Assembly: GCA_036897485.1 (NCBI GenBank)
Contig: JAYMTF010000835.1
Span: 1 to 29,460 of the forward strand
DNA from: Pelargonium nanum
Taxonomy: Eukaryota; Streptophyta; Magnoliopsida; Geraniales; Geraniaceae
Length of the DNA: 29,460 nucleotides
Direction of reading: 5' to 3'
Position numbers and translations under genes: made by a program. Under the pieces are notes generated by a model. It was not told the origin of the DNA, did not search any database, and worked only from the letters and a program-made list of their open reading frames with translations. Shown here piece by piece: positions 8,782 through 20,365 of the stretch. The first letter of the stretch is position 1; each line of letters starts with the position of its first letter.

Positions 8782-11700
8782 TCATCGATGACCCGATGAA
8801 GCGCGAGGTTTCCCCTTCAAAGAATTTAAGTGCTGAGAAACAAAAAGGACTCCCATCACAACTATAAGGCAACCGACCAGTGTGCTGAAGAACAGAGCCC
8901 CCGGTTGCCTTGTTTGAACGAAGCCATACACCCCATTAAAGGTCACGAGGATAAGGTCAGTCATGCCATCATTTGAAAAGTCATCACAGATGAAAGCATG
9001 TGTTGGTGTCCCGGGAAGATCTATTGATGCTAGTATGGTTCCTCCGGGGGATATTACCAGAGCTTCTTGATCTCCTCCTGCAAGGATCACTTCTTGACTA
9101 TCATGCACGCGCAAGGGGAATGTCTTTAGAGTGGGAACCACATTACCACCACCTTCCATCATGCCAGAAGGAGATGGAAGATTTGACCACGTGGCACCGG
9201 AAGAGAGCTGCCACTGCCAAATAGCATCATGACCATTCATACCAGGAGAATACGATGTGACCTGAAAGAAATGATAGATCTCTCAGCTACCAGTTCCAGG
9301 GCTACAACAGCAAAACAATAACATAAGCTGGAATATATCTTGTAAACAAGAAAATCATCCCACTTTCAGATTCAAGGTCAAATCTTATTCAGTGATTTTG
9401 ACCTTAAGATGCAAATCAATGTTCCCTGAAGAACTTGTATATGGATCTGCCAATAGAATGAATGAATTCTTACTAAGACTTCAACAACATATGATGAAAA
9501 TGAACGAGGAATTAACTAGACCATAATAAATCATTTTGATTTTGTCACGAAACAACTTTATTTACTTCCGGGATGGAAGAGAAAAAGTTCAGAAGTATAG
9601 ATTAGCATCATACCTCCCCTCGATTTGTTAGGAAGACAACATCACCATTGCTTCCTTTCCTGTTCCTGTTGCCGTCATTTCTTGTTGGTACGAGAATCGG
9701 TGTTGCGACCTCTAAAGTAGTTAGATCCGTACCCCGACCAAAGTGTCTGTAAAATTCTCCATGTTGTAATATGTGAAAAGAGGAATGGTGGCATATAGAA
9801 GCATTGAAGAGTTGTTCTCGTACGGGTACACCAGAAGTTGCAACAGCCCAACAAGGTTGCAACACTTCCATAGATCCACTAACAACAGTCTGTTCCGCAC
9901 CATTTCCACCAACAGCCTGCAGGATGGAATACCATCTCCGTTATGTTTATCTACTTTACAACCTGACTAACTTTCTTCTCTACTGATTCAACTGCCAGAT
10001 GAGGATAGAAATGTAAGGTTGCAATTGCTACCTGCAGCTAAAATGTCAGCAAAATATAGCATAAAGACGAATAGGGGGCGTATACAGAATCAAGAGAGAT
10101 CATCTGCTCCAATTATAGTCTTCAATCGCAGCACAACAAATTACCTAGTAGATGCAATTATTGGTATGGGATTACGTTGCATCCAGGACGATGCAGAAGA
10201 CAATCCCAGACTACATTCTATTTTATCTTCCCACCTCATTGTGTCATACGACATCTGGCCTGATCCTGCACGCGAAGTGCAGAACCATCCAGTGGCACAA
10301 CATTATTGGCAGCCAACACCATGATTATAGTGGCATGACTAACTCTAGCAATTCTCTTGCATACAGTTACATAAAACTACAGAACCTCCATTGGAATGGT
10401 CATATGGAAGAGGAAAACGTGTATACTGATTTGGAGGAGAGTAACTTCTAACAGTAACAAAACATACAAAACCAGCAAGTGCTGAATAAGTCACAAGTAA
10501 TAAAGTGATAAAATTTATGCAAACCTGCACATGATCTAGGACTCCATCTCCATTGATATCAGCATGGAGACCACCTTCTTGAAGATGAAGCTGATGAAAG
10601 CAATAAATTCCAAACATTAATACTGATAAAAATAAATTTAACAGGAGGATTTTGTAAGAAAACTAAAAAATAATAAATTAAAGTGGTTCAGGTAACTTGG
10701 CTAGAATTTTAAAAGTAAAGAGAACATTCTAAGAAGTTGAGGTGATTGAAATATTCAGAACCCTGCATGTCTGTGTGGGAGCCTATACATATCAGCAAGA
10801 TGCCAGGGTCAAAATTTAATACAAATAGTATGGATGTTGATTTTCAATCAGAGGTAAGAGGATCTTTGGGACATAAGGAAAAAGTAAACTAGCAGCAAAA
10901 AAATCATTTACATTTTGGCTGACCTAAAATTTACCTTACATATTGTGCGCCCAGATGCCAAATGAACAGCTTCAATCCCTTCTTTTTGATGAGCCACAAC
11001 GACATTAGGAACCCACCATAGTTGAGTGTAGTTTGTTATGGTAGGAACATAAGGATTAGGCTGCATGACATTATGACACATAAAATAGTGGTAATGGAAG
11101 GGATTTAGTGGGATATCCAACCCGTCCCAAATCTTATAGAACCAATTTATATGCTCATCCTGAAAAGTCAAGGAATGGAATTTTCCGCACCTCCCAAACT
11201 ATCCACAAATTTATAAGTCTTCTTTTGTTCCCATGATTTTTAGTCAAATAATGGGGGAACCATGTGTAAAACTGGTAAGTATTAAATCAGTAATGTTCAT
11301 CTTTGAAGATGAATATCTCTAGGTGAGATAAGTAGTAGTGAACTCCCCACCCCCCTGCAACTAGGAAAATATCATTAAGATTGAATCCAGAACCTCAAAC
11401 CCCACATCGGGAGGTCAATACCACTGGACTAAAAGTACATTGGCTTAAACTTCCTATTCAAACATTGACAGGGAAATATCTGTCAACAATAGACAAATGA
11501 AGTTAGAGAAGACACACTTTTTTTTCTAACAAACTTGAGATTGTGAGGGTTTGGCAAATACCCCTACCCGCCTAATTTAAATTAAAAAGAACAGTACAGG
11601 AAGAGGGGGGCAAGCCACACCTTTTTAACTTTTGCTGAATTAGCCAACTTTGCAGCCTTGCCAATCAAGTTTGATATCTTTTTTGTTGAGTCCTTTCCAG

Positions 11701-14700
11701 GGGGGTGATTTTCCTCAGGCTTAAGAAAAGGGTAGTTAATAGTTTTTCCAGGAGTTTTCTTCAATGATTTTCTTTTGTGTCGCCTGAAGTTTGTTAGCTG
11801 TAACAAAGTATCTTCTCTCCTATCCTGATAAGAAGGAACCAGAAGACTGAATCATTATAACCTTGATGATCAAAGGGATACTTCAAGATATATACTCACC
11901 CAATGATGAGGCATAACTTCAAGGACTGATTCTCTGAATATCCTACACTCAAGCTGCAGTTCAACACATCTCAGAGGATTTATATTTGGCAAAAATGAAT
12001 ACGATAATGAAAAGAAAAGAAATCAAATTCGTATAATTGATCCTTTGTAATATATGAAATACACAGATAGTAGTATTCCAGACCATAACAGATTTGAAAT
12101 CTTGTTTGGATTTAAAAGGATTGGAAAAGTAAACAAGAGTAAGAGACGTAGCTGTAGAATATGAGAAAAAGCCATTTAAACTAAAACCATTACCATATTT
12201 TCCAAACAGAACATACCTCTCCAGGATGACGACTATTCAAAGCTTGAGCATCAAGCTTGTAATTGTGCTGTGGAATCAACTGTGATGCATCTGAAGACTG
12301 TGCTTCAACATTCTAAATACCAAATGGAAAAATGAATTTGGTTTACAGAAGAACCACAAAATACCTACTAATCACTTACCAACAAAATTTGTCTGAAATT
12401 ACAACAATGCAAAATCACTGTCAACTTACATTAGAATATAGGGAAATTTTTGCATAACCTCCTTCAAATTGTTACCAAATCAAATAGCCCCATGAACTAA
12501 GTTTTCTTTTATCTAACTATCCTCTTGTTTTAATGAACCATTAGTAAAACTCTTAATCAGTGTTGCAAAAGATAAAACACCATTTTATAAATATACACAC
12601 ACACACACACACATCATTTAGGTATTTTAGAGTTTCATTTTCATTTGTGAAACCATTCAGCAAGAGAGAGACAAGAATATGATGGAAGGAAAAGATTACT
12701 CACCTCACTCGTCCTCTTCCATCGAACTACACCAGTTTGACCCACAAATGCATAAAAGGCAAAATGACGTAAATCTACAGATCCTGAGTTCTCAGAAGCC
12801 TAGGAAATACAGAAAGAAGTAATGTGAATACTTGAGGAAAATTGTAAATAAAAGCAATCTTAACTGTCACTACTTGCGCCTGAGTTGATACATCTAAATA
12901 TCTAATGAATAAATAAAAATTACAAAGAGAAAAAACAAGGAGCTGAAATAGTGGCTGACGCAGAACACAATTTTCAATGCAACGAAATTATATGTTCTAA
13001 TTTGTTGGAATATTTTATTCATTTAATGCCACAACATTATCTTAATAGTAGAATAACCTATTATTTGGCACCAAAAGTCATTTGCATTGGAAGTCAATCA
13101 ACTTTGCATGTGTGTTTTATTATACAGTTGAATCGATGAGTTCTTTCAATTGTGTGATTGTCAATTCACAAACATTTGACTGTACATAGTAATGACAATC
13201 GGCTAAAAGACATGTTTATTGAACAACTTAATTTAATTAATAAAAGTACAAAATCATAGCATTGAAATGAAAACCAAATCTGATATCATACAATTAATGA
13301 ATTAGTTCCGAGATATAAAGTCTACATTCTATGGAGTGCTTTTCCCGGATAAATTAGTACAAATATCTACTAATTTGATAGTTACTTAACTTGCTTCAGC
13401 TATATTTTTACCATTATATAGATAAGCATGTAATCAACCTACAAGAGTGCCCATTTTATACTTATTTCTGGACAGTTCAACTTATGCACCACACCACAAC
13501 TCCCCGTGTTATCCCTTTTCTTCCTAAATCCATAATCCATGTACCTATGATTGAAAGACGACAGGGAAGGGCTTCCACGCATTCATATGATATATCAGTC
13601 ATGCATGAGGTGTAGCAGATACTAGTAAACCACACCCCTCGTAAACATAAGTTTCAGTTACACATATAGCATACTGTACGTTTGTACTTACCTCCTTTTC
13701 ACTAGCACTTCTTCTATGCTGCTCCGCACTTTTTTCTGCCATTCCAATTCCTTCAAAAGGATCCATGTAAATCTAAGATAGTAAAACAAATATATTTGAG
13801 TAAAGCAGAACCAGGTTCTCTAGCCATTTTCACTCTTCACATATCACAACAGCATCTCTAGAGAAAAACTTGTAAGCTGAGATGTTAATAGAATAATATA
13901 TTAAAGAAGCTCAGTAACCTCCAATGAGCACATGAAAGGTTTTAAGCAAATGGACTAGCAAAACAAGAATCTATGTGACAAGCAGGAGTAAAGCCTGTGA
14001 TTTTTTATTTATTTTATAGAATTACAATCATAGCCATATCATACTTCATAACCAAACATATTTGGATAAGGTAATAGTTTATGAGATAACATCAAACTTC
14101 AGAAACTCTAATTTCCTTTTCTTCTGATTAACTCTTAACACTCAACAACTCAACTTAGAACAAATGTGCAATAATTTACACATCTTCAGTTTAACGATGA
14201 GCATAACCCCACAAAAGTGATATACAACATACAAGAAATGGCCATTTTATGACAAGTTTCAAGGAAAACCTTGGAGCTAGACATGCTGATATATTTATTG
14301 TTCTTTGATAATAATTTATTTATTCTATTGCTCACATTTTAATGCATGACATTACCAAGCTCGTCACACCTTCACATTCTAGACTCTTGTGCTTATAGTT
14401 CAACCAAATTTATACATGAGGGAATATTAGAAATGAAAAGGGAAAAGGAAGATAAATATACCCAATAAACATAATATACATACATGTGGCTGCCTTTCCA
14501 TCCTCCCACCAACAATCACGAGTCCTACATCCCCGCGCTTCAGGGTGTAATTGCTAATTGATATTGCTATCTCTCGATGGTGAGCATTGAGCGGAAAATC
14601 CTCCTGTCACAAACAAACCAGTAAGTACAAGTCACTAAGAAGCACATTGCTGTGTGATCAAGGATAGAAAACCACTACCTCTTCCCAAGAAGTGAGTGTC

Positions 14701-15462
14701 CTGAACCACTAAGCCATCCCCTAGGGGAACAAATGATAAAACTTGCATCATGTACGAACCTGCAAATTTGTTTCCCATAGCTTCTTAAGGTTGTGATCAA
14801 AGCACATTACACTCCAATCTGATGTAACAACCACCAGGACCTGCTTCTGTGGCTGACCCTGCTTAAAGGTTTTATCAATAATGCCTGCGGCCATAGCTAC
14901 AGCCCGTCTCCCAGATGAAACTCTGGTCTTGTCAGGCAACAGGGAAACCTCTGCAAGCAACTGAGCTTCACTGAACCCTTCGTCAGCACTCCTACTGTGG
15001 GGCTCCAACACCTGAGACACCCACCACCACAATTCAAAAAATTGCCAACCATCAACAATATACAATAAAAGCATCACCGAATCAGGTCCAAACATGGGCA
15101 TCACAAGTACCAAATCATAGAGTTAAGAAAAGAATCAAATTTACCTGAATTTTGGCATCGTGAGTGGCCACAAGAACTTCTCTCTTTCCATCTCCGTTGA
15201 GATCAGCAACGAGCGGCGGAGGGAGGCGCTCTGCTTCGTATTTAATTGGGTATTCGTCGGTGAGATGAAACCACGCCTCTCTGAAGGAGAAATCGCCTCC
15301 GTGCTGAAAATCACAGGACCAAAACGTGATTGAATCATTGATCAGTTTAGCATTCAGAATGGAATCAGAGAAATAGAAAAACGGGTAATGTAGAGAGACC
15401 TGGAGAGAGAAGAAAATGGCGAAAGCGGAGAGCATGAGAATGGCCAAATCTCGCTTCCTCAT
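8782..15462 (-). CDS. FG-GAP repeat (integrin-alpha-like) membrane protein
   Basis: Thirteen exons on the minus strand: 15462-15400, 15303-15145, 15011-14760, 14603-14484, 13772-13692, 12799-12704, 12312-12217, 11953-11900, 11824-11621, 11060-10935, 10590-10525, 9916-9614, 9261-8782. All introns are GT/AG and phase 0, giving 699 residues, close to the remembered length of Arabidopsis AT3G51050. Visible features: an N-terminal signal anchor (residues about 6-21); calcium-loop-like motifs DLNGDGK at 55, DINGDGVLD at 428 and DDFSNDGMTD at 633; a Lys/Arg-rich segment around 325-375; and a C-terminal membrane helix at about 662-682 with a short basic tail. This predicts a beta-propeller lumenal or extracellular domain tethered to an endomembrane or the plasma membrane. 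Biochemical role is unknown. The start is the ATG at 15462; the frame opens further upstream only to a TTG. It is divergent from RTH. Confidence 0.95.
11379..11431 (-). mobile_element. SINE-like tRNA head in an FG-GAP intron
   Basis: On the minus strand an A box TAGTCCAGTGG (11431-11421) is followed 32 bp later by a B-box-like GGATTCAATC (11388-11379), the arrangement of an internal RNA polymerase III promoter. It lies in the intron between exons 9 and 10, in the same orientation as the gene. I could not see target-site duplications or a clear tail, so full limits (perhaps 11320-11450) are uncertain. Confidence 0.5.
12594..12613 (+). repeat. (AC)n microsatellite
   Basis: About ten AC dinucleotides in the intron between exons 6 and 7 of the FG-GAP gene. 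Length variation is likely; no functional implication. Confidence 0.9.
14662..14716 (-). mobile_element. Decayed SINE-like tRNA head in a 156-bp intron
   Basis: Minus strand: the A box TGGCTTAGTGG (14716-14706) fits the TRGYNNARNGG consensus exactly. A weak B-box-like TGGTTTTCTATCC (14674-14662) follows at tRNA-like spacing. The segment occupies much of the short intron between exons 3 and 4 of the FG-GAP gene. No tail or target duplication is visible, so a chance match is possible. Confidence 0.35.
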
Positions 15463-15788
15463 TTTGGAGGATCGGTCGATCAACAGAAGATTTACAGGTA
15501 ATGTAGTTGCGGTTTTAGGCGGTGAACTAGCTAGAATCAGTCTGTGCTCTGTTTATATTCAACCCGCGATTTTGGAGGTTCGGATGGCATGAAATATTGA
15601 AATAAACTTCCTCCATATTTGGATCGGGTCAGGCTACCCGAACTCAACCCGTTCCACTACACGAATGTTATGCATCTAAGCCAACTCGGCGACTCGTTCT
15701 GCTATCTACATGACTACATGAACCAAAGAGTCCACGGTTTCCTGATATAGTCTGTGGTGGGATCTCTTCTTCTCCTGCCCATTTCAAG
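15463..15788. promoter_or_regulatory. Divergent promoter between FG-GAP and RTH genes
   Basis: The two genes are transcribed away from each other. A TATA-like TATAAAC on the minus strand (15557-15551) is placed to start the FG-GAP transcript about 60 nt before its ATG. On the plus strand a CAAG|GTATCT donor at 15788/15789 could end a noncoding first exon of RTH. If that model holds, the shared promoter is only about 200-300 bp. Confidence 0.5.
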
Positions 15789-17677
15789 GTATCTGATCCA
15801 CACCCTCTCCTCTGTATCTCTGTATATGTTCATTACTCTACTTTTACATTCCCGGATTTTCACCTTTTCTTGTTTTAGAGCTAAGTGGGTATTATGTTGC
15901 TGATAAAGTTAGGGTTTTTAGATCTGTTACAACATTTTTCACATCAATTAGCCTCTTGAGGTGCTATATACATAATTTCCATTTTTACCCATTAATCCAG
16001 GCATCTCACTTAGCAATCATCCATATATATATCTATATGTATGTTTTATATTCAAATGATTTCTGATGCCTCATGCCTGTGATTATTTGGGTCACCCATG
16101 TCTGGAATAACAGGAAAAAGGTTGGAATTGATTATTCTATCATGATAATCATCCCATATTCACATTCTGATTGATGATTTTGCCATTGATGATGTACAAT
16201 TATGGTGGGAAAATGATGGCTTTTTATTTTCCTAAGGAGTCAGGTTGTTTGTCATTGTGTTTGAGAAAAAAAAAACGAATGGCTATGTGAAGTTGTATAG
16301 GGCACTAGAATTCGTTAACATTAAGGAAACCTTAATTTTGGAACCTCAACTTCCTCCATAGGCACTCAAACTATTCCGAAACAAGTTGTGGGTTGCTTGT
16401 CTTTGTATGCAAAGATTCTGTCATACTTGCAGTTGGGTAGTTATGAAACTAAACTCTTTAGCTGCCATGGTTGAGTTCACAGTTTCTGTAGTGTGAGGGA
16501 TTTAGTTTATATATTCGTTGTGCTATGTTTCTTGATTAAAATGTACCATAGGAAATGGAAGTTTTGTCTTCCTGTATTTTTTCACTTATCAGGAATGCTG
16601 CCTTGTCTAGTTGTCTTATCTTTTGATTTTTCATCACATGGTTACAACTTACAACTACATTCAGTATTTCATTTTTGATGTTGGGTGACTTCTAAGTCAT
16701 GATTTTAATTGTTCACTCCATAAGTCCTTGTGTTTTCTAACTTCATGATTTTTAGCTGGTAGAATATGATTGTTTTTACATGTCCTACATCATTGATTAG
16801 TTTACCACTTTGTATGTCAGCATGTCTTCAGTTTCTTTTTTATATTTCTTTGTTTATTACTTTATTACTCACTGTTATATTGGAGGTTCACTTCTAAGTT
16901 GTTGAATTGATTAAACAAAAATCAAAGACGTGTTTGCATAGATTGAATGTTGCGACTAGAAACATAGAGACATAGTTGTTGGATAGCAATGACAAATTGG
17001 CATATAATATAAATTCTATGAGGTTGCGTGTGGATTCTTGGATTTGATTTCAAATTTGAAATACTGTAATTCAAATTCAAATCTAAGGTTTGGGTAACCA
17101 TAAAATTTCAAATTGCATGCCAATAGTGGTAATTTGAAATCTCATTTTTAATGCATATTTTGAGTCCTATTGGATTTGGCAAAATCTAAATTCTAGTTAT
17201 TGGCCCATCCAAACTCTAAATTTGGCCCAAATGAATAATTTCAATAAAAAAACTTAGTTCCCAACGGATCATGAAGTTATTTGGCTCTGTCCATGGTCCT
17301 TCCACTCTATATGATATCCAATGCGCACTTACGGCATTCTGGAAAGTGAATAGACTTGCACAGTTTCCTCATTTGGGTGTTGGTTAACATTCAATAACTG
17401 TGATTATCATCCATGAGGAACATTTTTCCATTTATGCATCAGTTATTGTACAATAGATCTCATTTATACTTTTAGTTGTTGAAAGAGTGCACAGTATGAC
17501 CTTTTTCTTCTTCAGAGAGACATATGAGAGTTATATCTCAACTTTTGTAGAAAACATTTTACAAATTATAAGTGATATGATTTGTAATTTTTCCTTAAAG
17601 AGCTTTTTTTTTAAACTTAAATAGAGGATACAATGCATTAATTTTACAAACATCTGATATTTGTGGCTATTTTGCAG
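15789..17677 (+). other. Probable 5' UTR intron of the RTH gene
   Basis: The RTH coding exon begins at 17678 after a strong acceptor (GGCTATTTTGCAG). No in-frame coding sequence can be joined upstream, so a noncoding exon is needed. CAAG|GTATCT at 15788/15789 is the best donor I found, but others are possible. The 1.9 kb interval is T-rich on the plus strand and lacks coding exons. It includes the palindromic patch at 17030-17200. Confidence 0.35.
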
Positions 17678-17692
17678 TATACATTATTGGAA

Positions 17693-18642
17693 ATGGAGGT
17701 AATTGTAGATTCTGAGCACCAGGTGATGGTCGAAGAAAGTACTCCTAACACTATGCCAATTGATCCCAAAAGGGCTCGATTCCCCTGCTGCATTGTGTGG
17801 ACACCTCTTCCTGTCATTTCATGGTTGATTCCTTTCATTGGTCACATTGGTATTTGCCGAGAGGATGGTGTAATTTTGGACTTTGCAGGGCCTAATTATG
17901 TATGTGTAGACAATTTTGCATTTGGAGCAGTCACTCGCTACCTCCAAATAAGCAAAGAAAAGGTATATGGTAGTTTTTTTAGTTTTATTGCACCTGGCAG
18001 AGGGAAACAAAAATTTACCAAATTGTCATTGTGCCTCCTATGAAATGTTACGAAGACCTATCTCTTTTCCTCTCGGTGCTGTGCACCGTGCCTTAATTTG
18101 TACAAGCTGTTAGCTTATGACAATTGTATAAACATCAACAGTGTAGAAGCTACATTGCCCTAGTTTAATTAATTTTTTTTTTTCTTACCTAATTTGCTGT
18201 TTTGAATTCTTTACAACAGTGTAGCATTTCTCCTCATCCGTCTGCATGGAAGAGAGAAGATCAGTACAACCACGATGAACCTGAAAGAGACTTATTAACT
18301 TGGGATGGTGCGCTACGAAAAAGCACACAGGAATTTCAACACCGATCTTACAATCTTTTTACCTGCAACTGCCACTGCTTTGTAGCCAACAATCTAAACA
18401 GGATGGGCTTTTGCTCTGGTGGGTGGAATGTAGTAAATCTTGCAGTTCTAATTTTCTTCAAGGCTCGTTGGGTGAGCAAGTCATCCTTGGTACTCTCTTT
18501 CTTACCATTTGGCATAGTATTCAGCCTTGGACTTGCATTTGGTGGCATGAAATTCCTAACTTATCTGGCTTTCTTTGCTTCCTTCCTCATCGGTTGGTTT
18601 CTTCTTGGTACGTACTGCTTCAAGAGTTTGATCCAATTGTAG
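17693..18642 (+). CDS. RTH: RTE1-HOMOLOG (RTH) ethylene-receptor modulator, DUF778/TMEM222 family
   Basis: Membrane protein of the REVERSION-TO-ETHYLENE SENSITIVITY1 family. In Arabidopsis, RTE1 sits in the Golgi/ER and stabilises signalling by the ETR1 ethylene receptor, and RTH interacts with RTE1. Two coding exons, 17693-17962 and 18220-18642, join in phase 0 by GT/AG to give 230 residues, near the family's usual length. Visible motifs: [16 protein letters not shown] at 25-40; [17 protein letters not shown] at 50-66; [14 protein letters not shown] at 70-83; and the Cys-rich [18 protein letters not shown] at 134-151. Hydrophobic helices lie at about 160-172, 180-198 and 203-222, and the family C-terminus ends KSLIQL. 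The start ATG lies 15 nt into the exon, so the leader is probably spliced. RTH is preferred over RTE1 because of the short N-terminus and the neighbouring genes. Confidence 0.92.
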
Positions 18643-18783
18643 TTTGAGTTACTTTTTTTAGTAAGTAGTAAACATTAATTTTTAGATATGTATGCCAGTT
18701 GCCATATGGCAACGCTTTGGTCGTGTGAAGTTGTGGAACACTGAAAACTGATTGATACGTATCTTTTGTACAAAGAGTTGATA

Positions 18784-19131
18784 TTCTAAAGAAGAGTAAA
18801 CTATACATCTTCCGCTAAGATTTTGGTTTCATAGAACTGCATGATGTTGTTTGTTGTTTACATATCACCTAGATGAGTAATTGAAGAGAGTTGAAGGTGA
18901 AGACATGTGCTGTACTGAGTGAAGTATTCAGAGAATTGAATGATGTTGTATGCTGTTTGTGTATCAGCTAGTTGAGTAACTGAGGAGGATTGAAGGTGAA
19001 GACTGTGCTTTTTAGTTCTAAAGATGAGTAAACTATACATCAAATGCCAAAATGTTGGTCTCAAAGAAGTGCATGCATGATGTTGTGTATCACCTAATTG
19101 AGTAATGGAGAGGATTGAAGGTGAAGATTGT
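18784..19131 (+). repeat. Degenerate tandem repeat, two full copies and one partial
   Basis: Copy 1 (18784-18911) and copy 3 (19017-19131) both run from TTCTAAAGA-GAGTAAACTATACATC through TTGGT, GCATG, GATGTTG and TATCACCTA to GAAGGTGAAGA. Copy 2 (about 18936-19009) carries only the second half, from GATGTTG to GAAGGTGAAGACTGTGCT. The copies lie just downstream of the RTH stop and may fall in its 3' UTR. Confidence 0.75.
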
Positions 19132-19146
19132 ATTTGTATGCTTTGC

Positions 19147-19176
19147 TTCTAGTTCTAGTTCTAGTTCTAGTTCTAG
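19147..19176 (+). repeat. (TTCTAG)5 hexamer microsatellite
   Basis: Five perfect TTCTAG units immediately follow the degenerate tandem repeat. This is a simple repeat, probably length-variable. Confidence 0.9.
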
Positions 19177-19338
19177 CCTCTTGGTAGGATTTTCATTGAT
19201 TGCATCTTTTGCTAGATTCATGCAAAATGTTTTTTTTTTTAAACATTTCTTGGTAAAACTGTAAATCTCATTCCCTCGTTGGCATGGGTGCTGACAAGCT
19301 TATTGTTTGCTGTTTCACTCATTTGTTGTAACTATTGC

Positions 19339-19625
19339 TCCCTCAGGTAATGTCTCAAAATAATTGTCACGTTTTACTTGCACTTATGTTGCAAAATAAG
19401 TCTTGTTTTCTTTGTTCAGAAAGTTAATTATGCATAATTTACTAATAAGGTCTTATATAATAAGTTAATATATTTTAAGTTAACAAAGTAACGGTTACTC
19501 GTGTTGTGTGTCTCGAAATAATGTTCATAGTAACATGAGGAAAAAACTAAAAACTCAATAATTAATTTTAATCTTTCTTTAAGAAAATAATAAACGCTTT
19601 ATTTTGAAAGAAAGCAGGTTGTAAC
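19339..19625. mobile_element. Possible Stowaway-like MITE
   Basis: The left end TGCTCCCTC is followed by GTCTCAAAATAATTGTCACG, which resembles a Stowaway terminus. About 285 bp away TTTATTTTGAAAGAAAGCAG resembles the inverse end. The interior is AT-rich and non-coding. The ends are divergent and the TA duplication is not clear, so this is tentative. Confidence 0.3.
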
Positions 19626-20013
19626 ATATAAGTTGATTTAATTGGTAAATGTGCGATCATTATTGTGTGGTCTTATTAAGTTTGAAAATGTTATGCATAA
19701 ATTTTTATTTAAATATCGGATCTAGAGTAAGCAATTTGGATTTGAACCGCGCGTATTTGAAAATCAATAAGCATTTTTATGGATATCATAAAATAGACTC
19801 GATTATTTTTAAGTTAGGCAAAATCAAACAAATCCACGTAATTTACACCCAAAGCATATGTCCTTTTCTCAAATAAAATTTGAGTGATATATTTTCAAAC
19901 AAAACTTGAAACAAATGACACTAAAACTCAAATCATCAACTCCAAATTTGTTTGAATTATGTAGTACTAACCAGCCAACCATCCAGAACCAATTCCTTGC
20001 TTTCACATTACGA

Positions 20014-20214
20014 ATGTCGAATGATGATTCAAACGGCGCCGTCATGGTGATTGAATCCCAGCCATCCGATATGCGTACCAAACCAAAAGATATCAAAAGC
20101 GGCGGCTACGATCTTGAGCTCACTCAACACGTCATAGTGCGCGATCACAGTGAAGACCTCTACGTTGCATGGCAATCTCGGGTGGCAAAATCGCAATTAA
20201 GTTACAGCCACAAG
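20014..20214 (+). other. Orphan coding-like exon upstream of thioredoxin
   Basis: From an ATG at 20014, a 67-codon frame runs to CACAAG|GTTAGT, a good phase-0 donor at 20214/20215. Its base composition (clearly GC-richer than its flanks) and balanced amino-acid use look like a true first coding exon. The peptide includes SGGYDLELTQHVIVRD and EDLYVAWQSRVAKSQLSY. I do not recognise the family. The thioredoxin start lies only 152 bp downstream, and the two acceptors I tried lead to a stop or to a frame other than thioredoxin's. It may be a gene fragment captured or left behind, an alternative first exon, or chance. Confidence 0.3.
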
Positions 20215-20236
20215 GTTAGTTGTACAGAACCTTGCG

Positions 20237-20244
20237 TATTTAAA
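20237..20244 (+). promoter_or_regulatory. TATA-like box of the thioredoxin gene
   Basis: TATTTAAA lies 122 bp before the thioredoxin ATG, suggesting a transcript start near 20270 and a leader of about 95 nt. No better candidate is visible in the interval. Confidence 0.4.
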
Positions 20245-20365
20245 GAACCGTCCTTTTCTCAACCGATTCACAGAAGCGTTTCTCGCGTGTTTTTGTTTCC
20301 TGCACTGCTCTGTTTGGTTAGCGTGATTCTTTGATTCGGAGAGAACCTTTTTGAGTGCATCGAAA

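Noticed and set aside
8604-9224. Plus-strand open frames at 8604-8867 and 9000-9224
   Set aside because: They lie antisense to the last FG-GAP exon and its 3' UTR and show no domain or splice context.
15463-15483. Seven-codon N-terminal extension of the FG-GAP protein
   Set aside because: The first codon would be TTG. The ATG at 15462 gives MRKRDLAIL, the N-terminus I recall for the Arabidopsis homologue.
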